From: Cladorrhinum sp. PSN259
Lineage: Eukaryota > Ascomycota > Sordariomycetes > Sordariales > Podosporaceae
DNA: 64,000 bases
Reading direction: 5' to 3'
NCBI GenBank assembly: GCA_033725935.1
Contig: MU867063.1
Location: forward strand, 1,049,694 to 1,113,693
In this document: positions 10,419-23,372 of the stretch, piece after piece
Numbering within the stretch: position 1 is the stretch's first letter
How the letters are laid out: each line of letters begins with the position of its first letter
Translations under genes and position numbers: made by a program
Notes under the pieces: generated by a model
What the model saw: only the letters and a program-made list of their open reading frames with translations
Told to the model about the DNA's origin: nothing
Databases searched by the model: none

Positions 10419-13000
10419 GGTCTTGACGCCTGCAAATAAGGGGCCACACGGGACCTGGAAGCCACAGGGGGTGAATTGGGGCCGCTTTGCCGAGCAGAGC
10501 TTGGGGAGTGCAAGGCACCACGTTTTTAGGAGGAAGTAATATGAAGACGGACTTAGATGGGAGAAGAAGTCTTGTGCGGCATCTTTCGAGAGTTTTTGAT
10601 GTGTGATATCCCTCTTTGGTATGGTGAAAAGTGTGGGGAGAGGCTAGGAGTTATAGATGGCGGACAGTCAACTCCAGAAGGGGGTATGGTGCTCTGAAGT
10701 AAAGGAATGGACGGCCAAGGGCCCGTACTGAGTGAGCAGTACGTTGATGTATGCAAGGCGATGGATCACCGGGTCCCACGCGCAAATCAGCGAGAAGTAG
10801 CAGCAGCGAGCCAGTCGCCTGTCTTCACGCAGCAAAGTAGTGGTTGTATCTCTGGTATCTGTGGGTACCGGTACGGGATGAGACTCAGGTACACAGCCAA
10901 TGTACCCGTCCTGCAACTCTGTCGATTTTGGGGAGGATGGGGCGGGAATGGCCCGTGTGTTTCCTGCGAGTGTGCGTCGTGATGGACCGGGTTTCTCACG
11001 GCAGAATTGCTGTGAGCGAGGTGGCGCGCCGTATGCAAGTGGCCCTATTGGGATATTTTCTGGCCTATATTTGTAGGATTGTCAGTCTGGGGGGTGCACC
11101 TTGGTGTTCCAGAGGTCCACAAGGTCCACCACAAGACCCAGCAAATCCAAGCAATCCAAGCAAATCCAAGCAGCACCCAGGCCAGAAACAACCTCCTTCC
11201 CCGGAAGTTGACGGAAAGGAAAAAGTAAAAAAAAAAAAAGTAAAAAGAAGAAAAGGAGCAATGGCAGCCAGCTGCACAGCAGCAACCTCCAGACACGGGT
11301 CTCTCGGAGCCTCTTGTGTCCACCTCTTCCTCGTCTTCCACTCCCCTTCCACTGCTGCGATGCAGATGCCAAAGTGCACTTCAAGGTCCAATTCGTCGTG
11401 GGCCGTCGCTTGGCGCAAAGAACAGATGCAGAAGACCCCAGTTGTCGGAAACGAAACGTTGTTGGCGAGCGGTTGCTATTTTTTTCCCGAGCACATCAGT
11501 CGAGTCTCGGGTAGCAGCAGGACAATCGCTCGATTCCCGTAACTTGATGTCGTGGACTGTCGTCAGGACTGTAGATTGTAGCTACGACTGCAGTGTGATG
11601 CAGCGGTCGTGCTGGTGAGTAGGTGGTTCGTTGGTGCCGAGTACAACCTGTCCTTAGGTTTTTGATGACTTTTTTTTGCTGCTATAAAACGGCAGCCCTT
11701 TTTGGCGGGGGAGTAGGTTGTTGGGATGCGCAAAACTTTATTTTCAAGATGTAATGGTGGGCGGGTTTCCAGATGCGGGATGCGGGAGAGGGTAAGATAA
11801 ATTGGCGGCCTGCCCACTGCTGGTTCGTGGCTGCTGTGGTTTCTTTTGTCTCGGTCACGGTGCGTTCCAGAAGGCAAGGCCCGGAAATTATTAGTGCAGG
11901 TGACGGCGCGGGAAGCAGGAAGCGTTGGTTAGGGCAGGCAGGAACAAGGGAGCTGGTTTTCTTATGGCAAGCTTGAGGAACCAAAAGATCGAGGAACAGC
12001 CAGGGAGTTATAATGGTGTGAAAATTGTGTCATCCGTCCATCTAGTATTGTATACGTACAGAGCCCAACACCTGCGCCAGACAGACACAGTCCTTTTACG
12101 CGGGTACGCGGTAAGCGCTCATCTGCCTCCCACTCTCCTCCCACTCTTCCACCAAAAAGCCAACCAAGACGGAAATGCGGCTACAGATGGATGCCAGAAC
12201 TTGGCAGAGGCAAAACAAGGGGGTCCTGCCACTCTTCTTGGGAATTTTTTTTTCTTTTCTCGAAGCCTAAAATGCAACAATCGCCGTTGATTTGAAGCCC
12301 CTGAAACCCGAGTGCCGTGTGGGCGTGGGTGGCGTGGGATGCTAGACTAGAGACTCTGCAATTGTTGCGCTGTCATCTTTCTCTTATGTGACTATTAATT
12401 ACAGCTCTTTCGTCTCTCCCTTTCATCTACATAGGTATATAATTCTCAACGTTCTCTTTCAATATTGAGCTTCGTGGCCCCGAGTTAGGTGTCTCTTCCG
12501 ACCGACTCTCTCTTCACCGTATAATTGGAGAGAGCATGTTGGCCCGAGAAAGGCAGTTCGGTCGTCACGGAGAGAGTAAGGTGCAAATTTTTGATGGGGC
12601 ACCATGTCCGTATTTAGGAAGGCCAGGGGCTTGCGGTGAGAAGAGTATAGATACTTCCCTCTCGAATTATCGCCCTGTCCAGCTCAGCTCTCGGCTCTGT
12701 GGGGTGGCCAGATAAAACCCCAGATCATCTCCTAAGGTATCGAAGGGGTGAAATCATGTGTAAGCCGGTAAAGTAAGTTTTAACAATGGCCCTTGCGAGT
12801 CGGGACAATACACAATATTCGTAAAATACAGTAAATGAAGAATTCGGATCAGATAGGAATCCCGCTCTGAGCTCCACTGTCCTTGAAGTACCCCAAAGTG
12901 ATCTCCACAGCCAACGAGGCTTCTCAACCATTCGTTGGTCTTCGCTGGATACTTAGGACTGGGGCAGGAAGGTGAGGATGGGGGTGCAAAACAGCCGTGG
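10419..13000. other. Upstream region of PLC, start of the 18-kb gene-poor interval
   Basis: This should contain the PLC promoter and leader. A tandem AATCCAAGC-type repeat (about three copies) lies at 11141-11170 and an A-rich block at 11220-11257. Near 12430-12460 is a pyrimidine-rich stretch with TATATAAT, a possible start of an unannotated plus-strand transcript, but no coding frame follows. Around 12490-12570 are GACCGACTCTCTC and later GAGAGAG and TCGGTCG words that could fold into nested hairpins. No protein gene is supported. Confidence 0.5.
11141..11170. repeat. Short tandem repeat, AATCCAAGC-like
   Basis: Three near-perfect copies of a 9-10 nt unit (CAAATCCAAG, CAATCCAAG, CAAATCCAAG) in noncoding DNA upstream of PLC. 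Confidence 0.8.
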
Positions 13001-16000
13001 GAGACCGGCTTCTTGAAGAATCAAAAAGACCTCCTCCTTCTAAGTTCGGGTATGCATGGCGGGATGACGCTTGAGCAAGCTTCTATGAAGCTCCCTACTT
13101 GTAAATCTACACTTGAACCCCCATGGACATTGAAGGACCTTGAAGTCATGCGCATCCCCTCCGAATACATAAAGTTTTATTCGAAATTCCCGATACGGGA
13201 TGAATGACGGGATGACTGCCCGAGGCGAGTGGACACGGCTCTTCAAGTGGCCTGTATGAATTCGGTCATTCACTACCACATGTTCCTTCAGAGATTTGGC
13301 GGGGGGTGGGGATCAGAATCGATTAAGGTTTGCGCCTGTCGACTGCTTCTCTTTTGAGTCAACTGCAACTGTGCACCCCGCGTTTACTCTGACGCCAGCA
13401 TGATGAGATGCTGTCGACAGACATTGAGCTGTGCGTAGTGACGGGAGGAGGGTGAACCCACCTACGACAGCATGCTCTCACCGTTTCGCAGGCGCAGGGC
13501 CACAGCAGGCAGGGAGGTACCGCTACAAAGCGCCCTGCCATGCCTGCTTCCTGGGCGACAGGGACAGTGATAAAAGCGGACCCAAGAACTTGGGTGGTGC
13601 TAATAAGCTGCAGCAGCAACGTCCATTTGCTGCCCCTGTCTTTCGCACCCCCTGTCCTGCCAGCTCCCCGCATCATCGACGTCGACCACATGGCCCATGC
13701 TTCTTCTGGGTGCCCCTCATCCCGTCTCATTGGCCTATTTGCTCAACAACGACATCAACGAGCCAGTCACAGGCAGCGACAGCCACACAGCGCGCCACCC
13801 AGGTACCAGTTTTCTCGGAGTCGGGCTGCCGTTGACCTGGAAAAGGGTGCGTAAGCATCGCCGGCCAAGAAACGATGTACGGTCGCAACCATAAGTGCCA
13901 TTATTATAGTCCTGGAACATGATTCCTGCTGGATTCCGAACACCAGAGCCATTGACCGCCGGCGTGGAGAGCAAACGGGGCACATCCTGATGGCCGCTCT
14001 CTCTCGAGGGAAAACCTGAACAAGTCACATTGCCTCTGTTCGCTAGCGCAGGCTCTGATTGACTCGGATGGAGTCCGGAAAACCGGCTCATCATAACAAG
14101 GAAACAATAGCACACGCCCATTCTGCAACAACAGAGACGTCAACCTGTCGAGGCCAATGCCCGGCGAGCGCAAAGAACCAGGCTGAAGAGGCTCACCTCA
14201 CCGCCGACAAAACGGTACGCCCAGCTGCAAGGGTTCTTCCGCCTTGTGCGATCTTGCCGACCAAGTCACTTCCCTCTTTGGTCCGTACAACCAGCCAAAA
14301 ATATGAGGCGCTCTGTCTGCACAATCACTGTCTCGGCGCATGCGAGCTGGGCAGAGCCTCGGTTTCGATGCTCTTACCGGATGCCTCATACCCAAGCCCC
14401 AACCCACGACAGGGAGGGGCCGCCTGCCGACAACACATTTTTCGCGCAAATGCCAAGAAAGCACCCACCAGAGTAACGCCGACCAAGGAATACGAAGTTA
14501 CGGAGCTTCTCTTACGATTGATCGAAATTGGACTCAACTATCGGCCATCTTTGGGCAATAAAGGTGCGCCATCCGCGGCCCTCGAGAGCTTCAACAAGGG
14601 CATCTCCGTCACGGGACGTCAAGCGGGATCGGGACTGCTCATTTCTATCAACACCATCAAATTCGAAACCAACAAGAAAACACGTCTCCCAACCAGAGTC
14701 AAAGGATACCCGCTACGCTGTCACAGGCTCCTCCTGAACATGACGAGGAAATGTCCCCGCAGCTTTTAACCAGTTGGAAGTCCTCAATTCGTTGCTCGGC
14801 ATTAACGGGTCGCCCGAACCGTGTCACGAGGACAAAAAGATTGGCTTTCTTTGGGTCCCTCAGTTATCCTGGTACGAGCGATAAAGTCACTGCTGTGGAC
14901 CAGGGACGAGAGATCTGAACCCATCTCCGACCTTGGCTGCCCCTCTTGTCCCTCCGTCCCGCAGCCCGCTTTGTGATACCACTGGGTACTCGGCTGAGCC
15001 CATTTCAGCAAGCCGATAGTGCGGAGCAAAAGCAAGCAAATTACCTGGCACTTTGCCGGGCCCAGAGACCTGTAAAGCCCAGTCCTATCAAATCAAGCTA
15101 TTGGATCAAAATGGCTTGCAATGGCGTGATAGACACTTGGTGGGTAGTTGAGTGCAACAAGATAATAGACACATCAACATCATGTTGCCGACGTGCCTTT
15201 TATGGCATTTGCGAGGATTTTTAAGCCGTCCGTCCGTTTCTGATTTCATTTTAGCTGAAACGGTAGTGCAGCAGATCTACTTGCAGATCCGCGATCAACG
15301 CATACACGTGTATACCAGACTCCCGGACGTGAGCTTTTACACAAGAATGAGCATCTCGTGCGCATATGTCGTCGGGTTACGGATGCAAAGCCACCTTCAC
15401 CGCCAGGCTTGTGTCGTGCGTACACCAACGATGGATCGACAAAATGATCTGATTAGGCGCCGTTGTCAAACCCCTGGATGTTTTAAGGCTCCAGGACCCC
15501 CAACAATGACGTCTTTTTCTCTGTACATCGGTCAGGTGGGTGTTGATGAGCTGGCTGAGATGGCAAGTGAAAGTCTGGTCCGTCGAAAGAGAAGACACGG
15601 CGAACGTGAGAGGGCATATAAAACAAGCCTGTTGCTGCAGTACCTTGTGGTGACCTCCGTTTCGCCGGGAGTTACAGGTGTCAAAATCTTCTGGCAGGTC
15701 ACAGCAAACCAGATTCGTCTGTTCATATCCAGCTCGCCGGGGATCCCAGGGACGAGTTAACCAATAAGATCTCAGAGACCTAGAAATTTAATCACGAGTA
15801 TCGGGTTGCAATACCTGACAATTATCTCGCCGGCATTCCCCTCAAAATGCGACTGTGATGCCCAACGTGACAACATTGTTTATGTTTTGGGGATAAGACT
15901 CAGCTGGCAGCCGCTGAAGAAGGCTCAGTCGCTCACCGACTGTGTGACTCCGCACGGGTCGGATTCCGTTTTCAGCTCCGTGGTAGGGAGCTCGTGGTCT

Positions 16001-19000
16001 CTGTATGATGAATTGTGATTTGGCAATGCTCTTCACATACCCTTATTCAGCGGACATTGCTCAGCGGCCTACCTAGGTGGTAACAGGGTCGGGGCAGGCG
16101 GGACGATGCCGGAGATGCCTCCGACAACCACAACAAGAGCAAAGGCAGCTCCGAGCTAATGTACGGGAGGGGCCGCTGCCGTACTGCGCTGCATTGACAG
16201 ATATTTGCCTCCCTGGCTACCCTTGATTCGACTGCGAAGAAAGAAAGGAAACTGTCATTCTTATCACCTCTCCCCCCCTGGTTGCATCACGAATATGCAA
16301 AGCAACTTTATCAAACAGCCCGACCACGTCCATCGATCCACCAGGGATCGAACCCGGCTGGCCCGGCGATCTACCCCCTCACCGGCACTTGAATGTTTTA
16401 CCGCGGAATGGTGCCCGGAGCCCGTAGCCCGTCGCGCATGGCCTGATGGGTGCGCGGGATGTGTTAAAAATAAAGCTGTGGATCGGGCAGCCACGGCAGC
16501 GAAAAAGAAAAGAAAAAGGGGCGCAAAGATGTTGTTCTCGATTTTTGTTCAACACTCGATGGAACGCACAAGCGATGAATGCAAACCTGGCTTTTGACGA
16601 CGGCCTTGCTGTATGTTTATTTTCCAGTGAGCCTGTTTTTCCGAATCTCTTTCGATCAGCAGCTGCAATGCACCAAGCCCAAGACGGATGGGCTTGACAG
16701 AACACAACCAGCAGGGCTGTTGCGGGGAACCCTCCAAGTTGCTCTCGCTCCCGTCCTGCCCTTGGTCGCGATGGAACCTGCAAACAGCTCAATTAGGCAA
16801 GCAAGCGGTGCATGGTCAGATCATTCGCGGTCTCCATCACAGGCGACGTTGTCAATGCACCGTTCACCCAAAGAGGCCTTGTTTGCGTCTTGCATTCCCT
16901 TCGTATTCAATATACTCAACATGGTTTCTTATCGCGAAGAGGCGGTCATGGACACAGTATCCCGCATTCTGCCCGCGCAGTGGAATTAATACAAGAAGCA
17001 GATATTGCAGGTGAAGTAACATTTTGGCTTGCTCCCGCTTCGCGACCCCCAACCCCCGCAAACGCTATGCGGTATGGTGTTTGCTGCACATCATTCTCCG
17101 TTGCAGCGAACCAGGAGATCGACGTGGGGAACACCATACGCCCTATCAGTCAGGATAATGGCGACATGCCATCCAGCAAAGGGCCACGCAGCTGCTGCAT
17201 ACGTGCTTGCAGCCGGCTTGCCCTTTTTCTCCATATCCCCTTTCTTTCCTTGGTTTCGAGAGTGGGAGCAATATTATGATCTGAGGCAGTTGGTTCACCC
17301 CGAGGTGGTTGATTGACCCTAAAAACCCCGTCCGCGGAGGTGCTACTCTGTGGCTAGCCAATACCGGACGCAACATGGACGTGACTACTTCTCGTTTCGG
17401 CAGGAGACTATTCATACAGAACTCTCTTGTCGAAGCCGACATCCGCGCCAAGAGAAACCGACCGAGGGGTTTGGTTTGGGATGGGTGCTTTTCTAGAATT
17501 GTTCCAACAACATCCCTGACCTGGTGGGCTGGCGGAGGGGTGCTTCCCCACCTTCACAACCCAACCATGGTCAGGGGCTGGAGAACCCGCCAGTTCGGCT
17601 GTGTCGGAAGCCCTTTCTTCAACCCTCAAAGTCCCACCTGTGGGCCCTATATGACGTAGATCGGTAGTGAGCCAAGTGGTCAGCAGCGGGGGAGCATCTC
17701 GTTTTCGCTGGCTATTGACACTGGACGAGTGACAGGGGCACCGAGTCCCTTTGTCCCTGTGTCCCTTCAACAATGGTCGCTCCTTGATTTCCAAGCCTTT
17801 TGTTGTTCCAACCATTTTTAAGAAGACAACAATACGCCGCCGGATAATTAGACGACATGTCGTTTTCTCCATGAGCCCGGAGGTCATGTGCAGGACTTGA
17901 TGACCATCCATCGGCCTATGGGATAGGGAATGCGTAGGGCACAGCACTGCTTTTTACTGAGGGTGCAACCTTATTCTACCTATCGCTTTTCCCCCCACGC
18001 GGCCGGCAAACCCACTTCATTTTCGAAAAGAAAGTCTTCAGCAACAAATAGCCGGGCGGCCGTGTCACGTTGGCTTTCGCTAGCATGTGCCGAGAGCATC
18101 GTCATGGTTGCCGGCCAGGTGCAAACGACTTCATCTAGCGTTCAACTATCCAGAAACGCTCGCCGACTTGCAACAGCGGGAACTCCGGACATTGTCTGTC
18201 TCTTTCGTGCCGATGCACGATGCAACATCTGCAGGATAACTGCAATTTGTTCCGCACCTGCTCCTTTTTGCATTGTCATCCTCGCGTCTAACAACTTGGT
18301 GATAATTAGCGGCATCGAATGCAGATTAGATGGGGCTTGGATAACCAGTCAAGTCAGTCATCCGCGTAAACTCACTCACGCCATGCATCTATCCATGAGC
18401 TTTCTTCATTTGCCCTCATCAGCACTTGTGCTGCAGGAAACAGCATACCTGTTCTGCTCTGACTTTGGCTATAGGACCCGAAGGAGGGGTGGCTGTGGCC
18501 CTGTTCGGTGGGTGCATGCGGGCGTGTAAACGAGGCAATCCTTCAACCCACCGCCGCCGCCGCCGCCCTTTTCATTCCTCAAAAGGTTGTTGGCTGTCCA
18601 ATTCTGTGGGGAGGGACCGTCCACAAGAGAGTAATCAGCCGCACCACACAGCACAGGGTTCCTGCCGGTCACAGCAAGTGCGTGTTTCCACTTTGGGTGC
18701 CTGTGTGTGTGTTGCAAATCTGCTTGCGTTCCCGCAAATCCGATGGCTGAAGAACGATGCTGGTCGTCTTACGCTCCAGTTCGCTCGGCTCCCTGCTGAG
18801 AACCAGTCCCTCTCGGCCCGCATTTGGCACGGGAATGTGACAGCTCAGGCGAATGCCCTTGAGAGCAGGTCATACTCATGCAAACCACACACACAACAAG
18901 CAGAGGTGGAAAGCAGAACACGTCGTTCGCTTGGATCTGTTTTTCTCTCGCTCTCCTGTACTTGTCTGTCTCCCCCCTTTTTTAGTTCGCCCTATTTTGT

Positions 19001-20100
19001 CTGTCTCATTTCTGATTGGCTCGTTGTGTTGTCCTTTTGTTGTTGCCTGAAACTCCACACTTGTCGATCGCAGCGGCGATCTCATGTTTCGCCCTCTTCC
19101 GACTTCAGCAAGCCACAGCACCCAAGATGCCGGAGGCCGGTCCCCTACACTGTTTCCCTCCCAAGATGCCGGCCAAGCCCGGAGGCGTCGGCCGAACGAG
19201 AGGAGCAATTGCTATGATTGGATCGCTCATAACTGATGTTTTTAGTGAGGGTATATCTGCAGGGTCTCCATATTCGAAATGCGATGTTCCTCTCTCCGTG
19301 ATGAGAAAACAAGCGAGGGTGCGAGGGTGCAGTGCCCGGTCGTTGGTAAGCATGGAATCAATGATCAAGGCACGCCATTTTAGGAAATGCCACTCCACTA
19401 ACTCGAGTTTCATTGCTGGATGCGTGTGTAACCTGACAGATCTGAAAAGAGAGATTCAAGGGTTCCATCGTGTGCATGTTCGCTGTGTGGCTTGATCACG
19501 AATACACACTCGCGCTCTCTCGCTCGACTGGCTGAGTAACTGGTGTGTACCACCTCGGACTTTTGCAACAATGATACCTTTTCCTCCTGTTCTCACCACC
19601 GCCGCACCTGCACATGGGTTAGTGTAGTGAGTAAGAAAGTGGCCGAGTGAAGTGAGAAATCTCGTGAGCTAACGTGAGGGAAGATCACATGGAGTCAACG
19701 ATGATGAGTGATGAGTTGGGCTTTTCCATTTTTACACGCAGTGATTCGCTCTCTTTTCGGTACCTGTAGCCTCACGGGTCCTTTGTTGGGCGCGGTGTCA
19801 TGGTCAAATTGCATGTGAGCTTAATGTGACTTGACGAAAGGTTCTTTTAGTTCACGCACTGGAGGGGTTGGTGTGATTTTGGTTATGAGGCTTGATCTCT
19901 TACCACTGCTTTCGTTGGGGCTCTTTGTTGTTCTGTGTTTCTTTGTTGTCCCTACATCGTAGCAGTGTCGTTATCGTCAGGGGTTTATTTTTCGAAAGGG
20001 TGTGTGTGTGGAACCGTGGAGGTCGGGTTAGGTGAGACCGTCAGAGTGATTGATGGTGTCATCCATGGTGGCGGTGTGGTATCGAGTGGTACGGGTACCT
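13001..20100. other. Gene-poor interval, non-repetitive part
   Basis: About 7 kb of mixed sequence of ordinary base composition. Open frames up to 263 codons occur (for example plus strand 14059-14769, 15152-15760, 17930-18529 and 18426-19217), but they overlap one another in different frames, have no recognisable domain, show no fungal splice pattern linking them and have amino-acid composition expected from translating random GC-balanced DNA. I see no transposon ends, tRNA or 5S gene. It may be regulatory or produce noncoding RNA; the sequence alone does not decide. Confidence 0.5.
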
Positions 20101-20573
20101 AACCCTTGGAGAGATACTTTTTTTCTTTTCCTTTTTTGCTCTCTCGAGAAAGGTCGCATCAGCAACTCTACGTTTTTGTTTCTTTCTCTTTTTGGAAGAG
20201 CAAAGAAGAAAAAACAGTGAGATGCATCAATGCACGATGATAAAAAAGCATGAATAAGAGAAGGATTACAAGACAAAATAAAGTGAGATATTATTTTTTC
20301 CCTTTTTAATGTTGTTCATGACCAAGGCCGGACGTTACAGTGCAGCAGCAGAGGAAAACGCAACACAGCGTAGTGTAAACAACCGAATGTGGTTTGCCTA
20401 TTCGGTAGTTTCCGAACGGGATTTCCATTGATTCCACTTTTTCCTTTTTTGTTTTATTTTTTTTTCCTTTTTGCATTTTTTATGCATTGATATATATATT
20501 TTTTTTTAAATTTGATTGTCCTTGAACGGACGGATAATGCTCCGATGGATAGGTAGATGCCTCTCCATTTACA

Positions 20574-20605
20574 CCCCCCCTCCCCCCTCCCCCCTCCCCC
20601 CTCTC
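20574..20605 (-). repeat. Cytosine-run array, G-quadruplex motif on the minus strand
   Basis: Four runs of six or seven C separated by single T residues. The minus strand reads G6-A-G6-A-G6-A-G7, which satisfies the four-run, short-loop rule for a very stable intramolecular G-quadruplex. Formation in vivo is inferred. Confidence 0.85.
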
Positions 20606-20812
20606 CTTTTGATGCGTGTGTGCTTGTGAAAAGCCGTTTTATTAAATGAATGGAACGCTCGGTCCGTGGAGAGTAGTATCATCCAATTGGCACCTTTGTA
20701 TGCTACTATGTTTTTTTTTACCGTACATGTGTGATTTCATGACCATACGCGTGACTCTTTTTTTTTCTTCTTTTTTTTTCACCGCTTAAGCTGCTTAGGT
20801 TATCAGGAGATC

Positions 20813-20992
20813 TGATTGATTGATTGAATGGATGGATTGATGGATGGATGGATTGATGGATTGATGGATTGATGGATTGATGGATTGATGGATTGATGGA
20901 TTGATGGATTGATGGATTGATGGATTGATGGATTGATGGATGGATGGATGAATGGATGAATTGGATGGATTGGATGGATGGATGGATGGATG
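20813..20992. repeat. GGATTGAT minisatellite (8-bp unit)
   Basis: An 8-bp unit runs perfectly for about eleven copies at 20851-20940, flanked on both sides by degenerate GGAT and GATT tetranucleotide copies. The gradient from 4-bp to 8-bp units suggests growth by slippage. It is not in any supported gene. Confidence 0.92.
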
Positions 20993-21833
20993 CGATGTGA
21001 GATTACCGAAACTTGTTTATCTATGGTATCAGGTCAGTTCAGTCAAATGCCGTTTATGCATGCCAGCCTGAAGAACGGATGACGCGGCAAACTGGTAAGG
21101 GTGGGGGAAAGGTCTATTGCGTAGTACATATCAACGTTGTATGATCAAAAGCCTGTCTACGTTGTTATTCCCGTAAAACTCGACGAGGAAAAAACGTGAT
21201 GGGGGAAATTAACCCCCATTTCTGCCCTACCAATGGGGGCGATAGGGGGCGATGGACAGTTTTGTCAAACTACAACTACTGTACGTGACTAGATATGTAC
21301 AGTACCTTACCAAAGACTCGGAGGGAAAAAATGGGGTCACGCAGAGACAAGAAGGACAGTTACATTGACTGACCCGGCCTCGGGGGTTTTAGATGAGGGT
21401 TTTCGGGCGGATTATGAGGAACTTTGTTTGCTCTTAATTCGGTGAGAGGGCCTATTTCACTTGTTTATATGCCTGCGCGGCTTCTGTTGATGCATTCTTG
21501 ACTCCTTTCTACGCCTGTTTGGCAGCAGACACAAAGTTTCTATCTAATAGAGTTATCAACAATTTTCTTTCTGCTCGAGAGGCCAGTCGAGTTTTTGAAT
21601 TGATGCCCTGGTCAATTTTTCCTTCCAGAGCGAAAGCTTTTTTTATTTCCCCCTCCGAAGCATGAGAGCTTGCCAGTTTTCTCCCGTCTCGTTGTCAGGT
21701 AATTAATTATCGATCACAAGGCTTGCAGTAGTAGTGAAAAGGGGGTTGAAAAGCCAAGCGAGGAAAGAAATACAGAAGGAAAGAAAGAAAAAAGAAGGCA
21801 TCCTGTCTTACAGTCTCACTGCAGTCTGCAGCA

Positions 21834-21855
21834 TACACACACACACACACACACA
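21834..21855. repeat. (CA)n microsatellite
   Basis: About eleven AC dinucleotide units in the gene-poor interval, followed by scattered ACAC/ATAC words. Confidence 0.9.
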
Positions 21856-22285
21856 TTACGCATTACACATACATATACACACATGTCTTTTTGGTGGCCC
21901 TTTTTGTTCCACCTTCTTGTCATGCAGTTCCCCCCCGATGGTCATTCATCATTGGAAGAAAACTGATTGGATGGATGTTGAACTCTTGTCTCGTAAAATT
22001 GAGACCGGGATAGGTTACTTTTTTTTACTCTTGAAAATGCTTGCCGCCTTTTGCGGCTTGGCTCAGCTTGGGATTGCAGTGAGTGAGTTGAGGCCTCATC
22101 GGCCAGCAGGAGGTAATGGAATGAGACTCGGATTGGAGGAAGGGGTGAGGGGGGATGGATCGAGATCACTGACAGAACCACCTTCCTTTTTTCATTTTTG
22201 CGCAGGCCATGTGGCAGGCAGGCAGGACAGGCAGACAGTCGACTCACAGTTTCTTTCTGGGTTTGTGCGTACAGATTTGGTTGCC

Positions 22286-22323
22286 TTTTTTTTTTTTTTT
22301 TTTTTGGTGGTGGTGGTGGTGGC
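22286..22323. repeat. T20 run followed by (GGT)n
   Basis: A homopolymer of about twenty T joined directly to about six GGT units. Such a junction is prone to slippage and can look like a retroposed poly(A) end on the other strand, but no element body adjoins it. Confidence 0.85.
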
Positions 22324-22928
22324 CTTCTTCTATATACATACATAAAAGTTGTTCCAAATTGCGTTATCGTTTCATTGTTCAACCACAACCAAAACCCCTG
22401 AGCGGGTTTTGCTGAAAATCATTTTGTGTTTCCCCAATCCATGCCACACACACACACCCACCCACCCACACCTTTTTACTTTCCCGCTTCTTCCTGCTCT
22501 CGTGCCTTGGAGGGTTGTAGTTGTCGGCTTTCCGGGATACCCGACAGTCGGGAGTTGACTCTTTTGATATATACCGAGATTGCACCCAATGGGGCAGAAA
22601 AGAATGCCGTCATTGGAGCATATGTATGCATCGTCTACGTCTTCGAACCCAATCCAAAGCCTTTGACGGAAACCTTGGCTGTGAATGTTTGAGATACAAC
22701 TTGGCGCATAACTTGGCTTTCACTTGTGTGGTGGACTCTTCCTTGAATACCAGTTACCTGGATGCCGAAGCCGGCCCATCTTTTGTCGCCAGCCCCATTG
22801 TGGGATTATTAGGTTCGAGTTTCGATGGTTAGCAAACAACCGGCCACCGCTTTCTTCCATATGCGGCACTTCACAGATCGTCATATGGTACGCTTCTTTT
22901 CTCCGAGAAATGCAAGGCGTACGGAACA

Positions 22929-23063
22929 CAGCACACAGCACACAGCACACAGCACACACACACAGCACACACACACACACACACATACGCACACACACAT
23001 ACACACACATACACACACATACACACATACACACACATACACACACATACACACACATACACA
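22929..23063. repeat. Compound (CA)n / CACAGCA / CATACACA repeat
   Basis: About 135 bp built of CA with regular AG or AT interruptions: first CACAGCA units, then pure CA, then CATACACA units. Alternating purine-pyrimidine tracts of this length can adopt Z-DNA. Confidence 0.9.
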
Positions 23064-23350
23064 ATTGGCACGGCAAGGGCTTGTTTACTGAGGCATATTG
23101 GGTGATGGTCAGGTTTGCTTCTCGGTTTCTCGGCATTGGGGTTCTGACAGGTGTTCTTGTGGAGCAAGAGGGGAAAGATCACCACCGGTCAGAAGATTCA
23201 TTGAAAGTTACAGAAGAGTCATTCGGAGATACAACGGCAAGTCTTCGGATGGGCGGGGCGAAATATAGGAGGAATTGTGCTTTTGTCTTGGGGACTGAGT
23301 ATAGTGTACTGTCGTGTGCTTGTACGTGGTGGGTGAGATCAGGTCACGGT

Positions 23351-23372
23351 ATGGCATGGCATGCCATGCCAT
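23351..23372. repeat. 22-bp perfect palindrome
   Basis: ATGGCATGGCA followed immediately by its reverse complement TGCCATGCCAT, centred between 23361 and 23362, with no spacer. One further GCCAT unit follows. It is built from ATGGC and GCCAT pentamers, so it may have arisen by inversion of a short tandem repeat. Confidence 0.9.

Noticed and set aside
14059..14769. 236-codon plus-strand frame
   Set aside because: No recognisable domain, other frames over the same DNA are also open, composition looks like random translation.
16335..16400. tRNA-like T arm on the minus strand (CCGGG-TTCGATC-CCTGG at about 16338-16354)
   Set aside because: The T-stem pairs, but no A box, D arm, anticodon arm or matching 5' acceptor strand lies at tRNA distance; the only complement to the 3' acceptor is about 150 nt away.
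18426..19217. 263-codon plus-strand frame, the longest in the gene-poor interval
   Set aside because: Cys/Arg/Ser-rich, overlaps other open frames on both strands, no domain and no plausible partner exons.
21734..22345. 203-codon plus-strand frame
   Set aside because: Runs through CA and T/GGT repeats giving His-Thr, Phe and Val runs; a repeat artefact.
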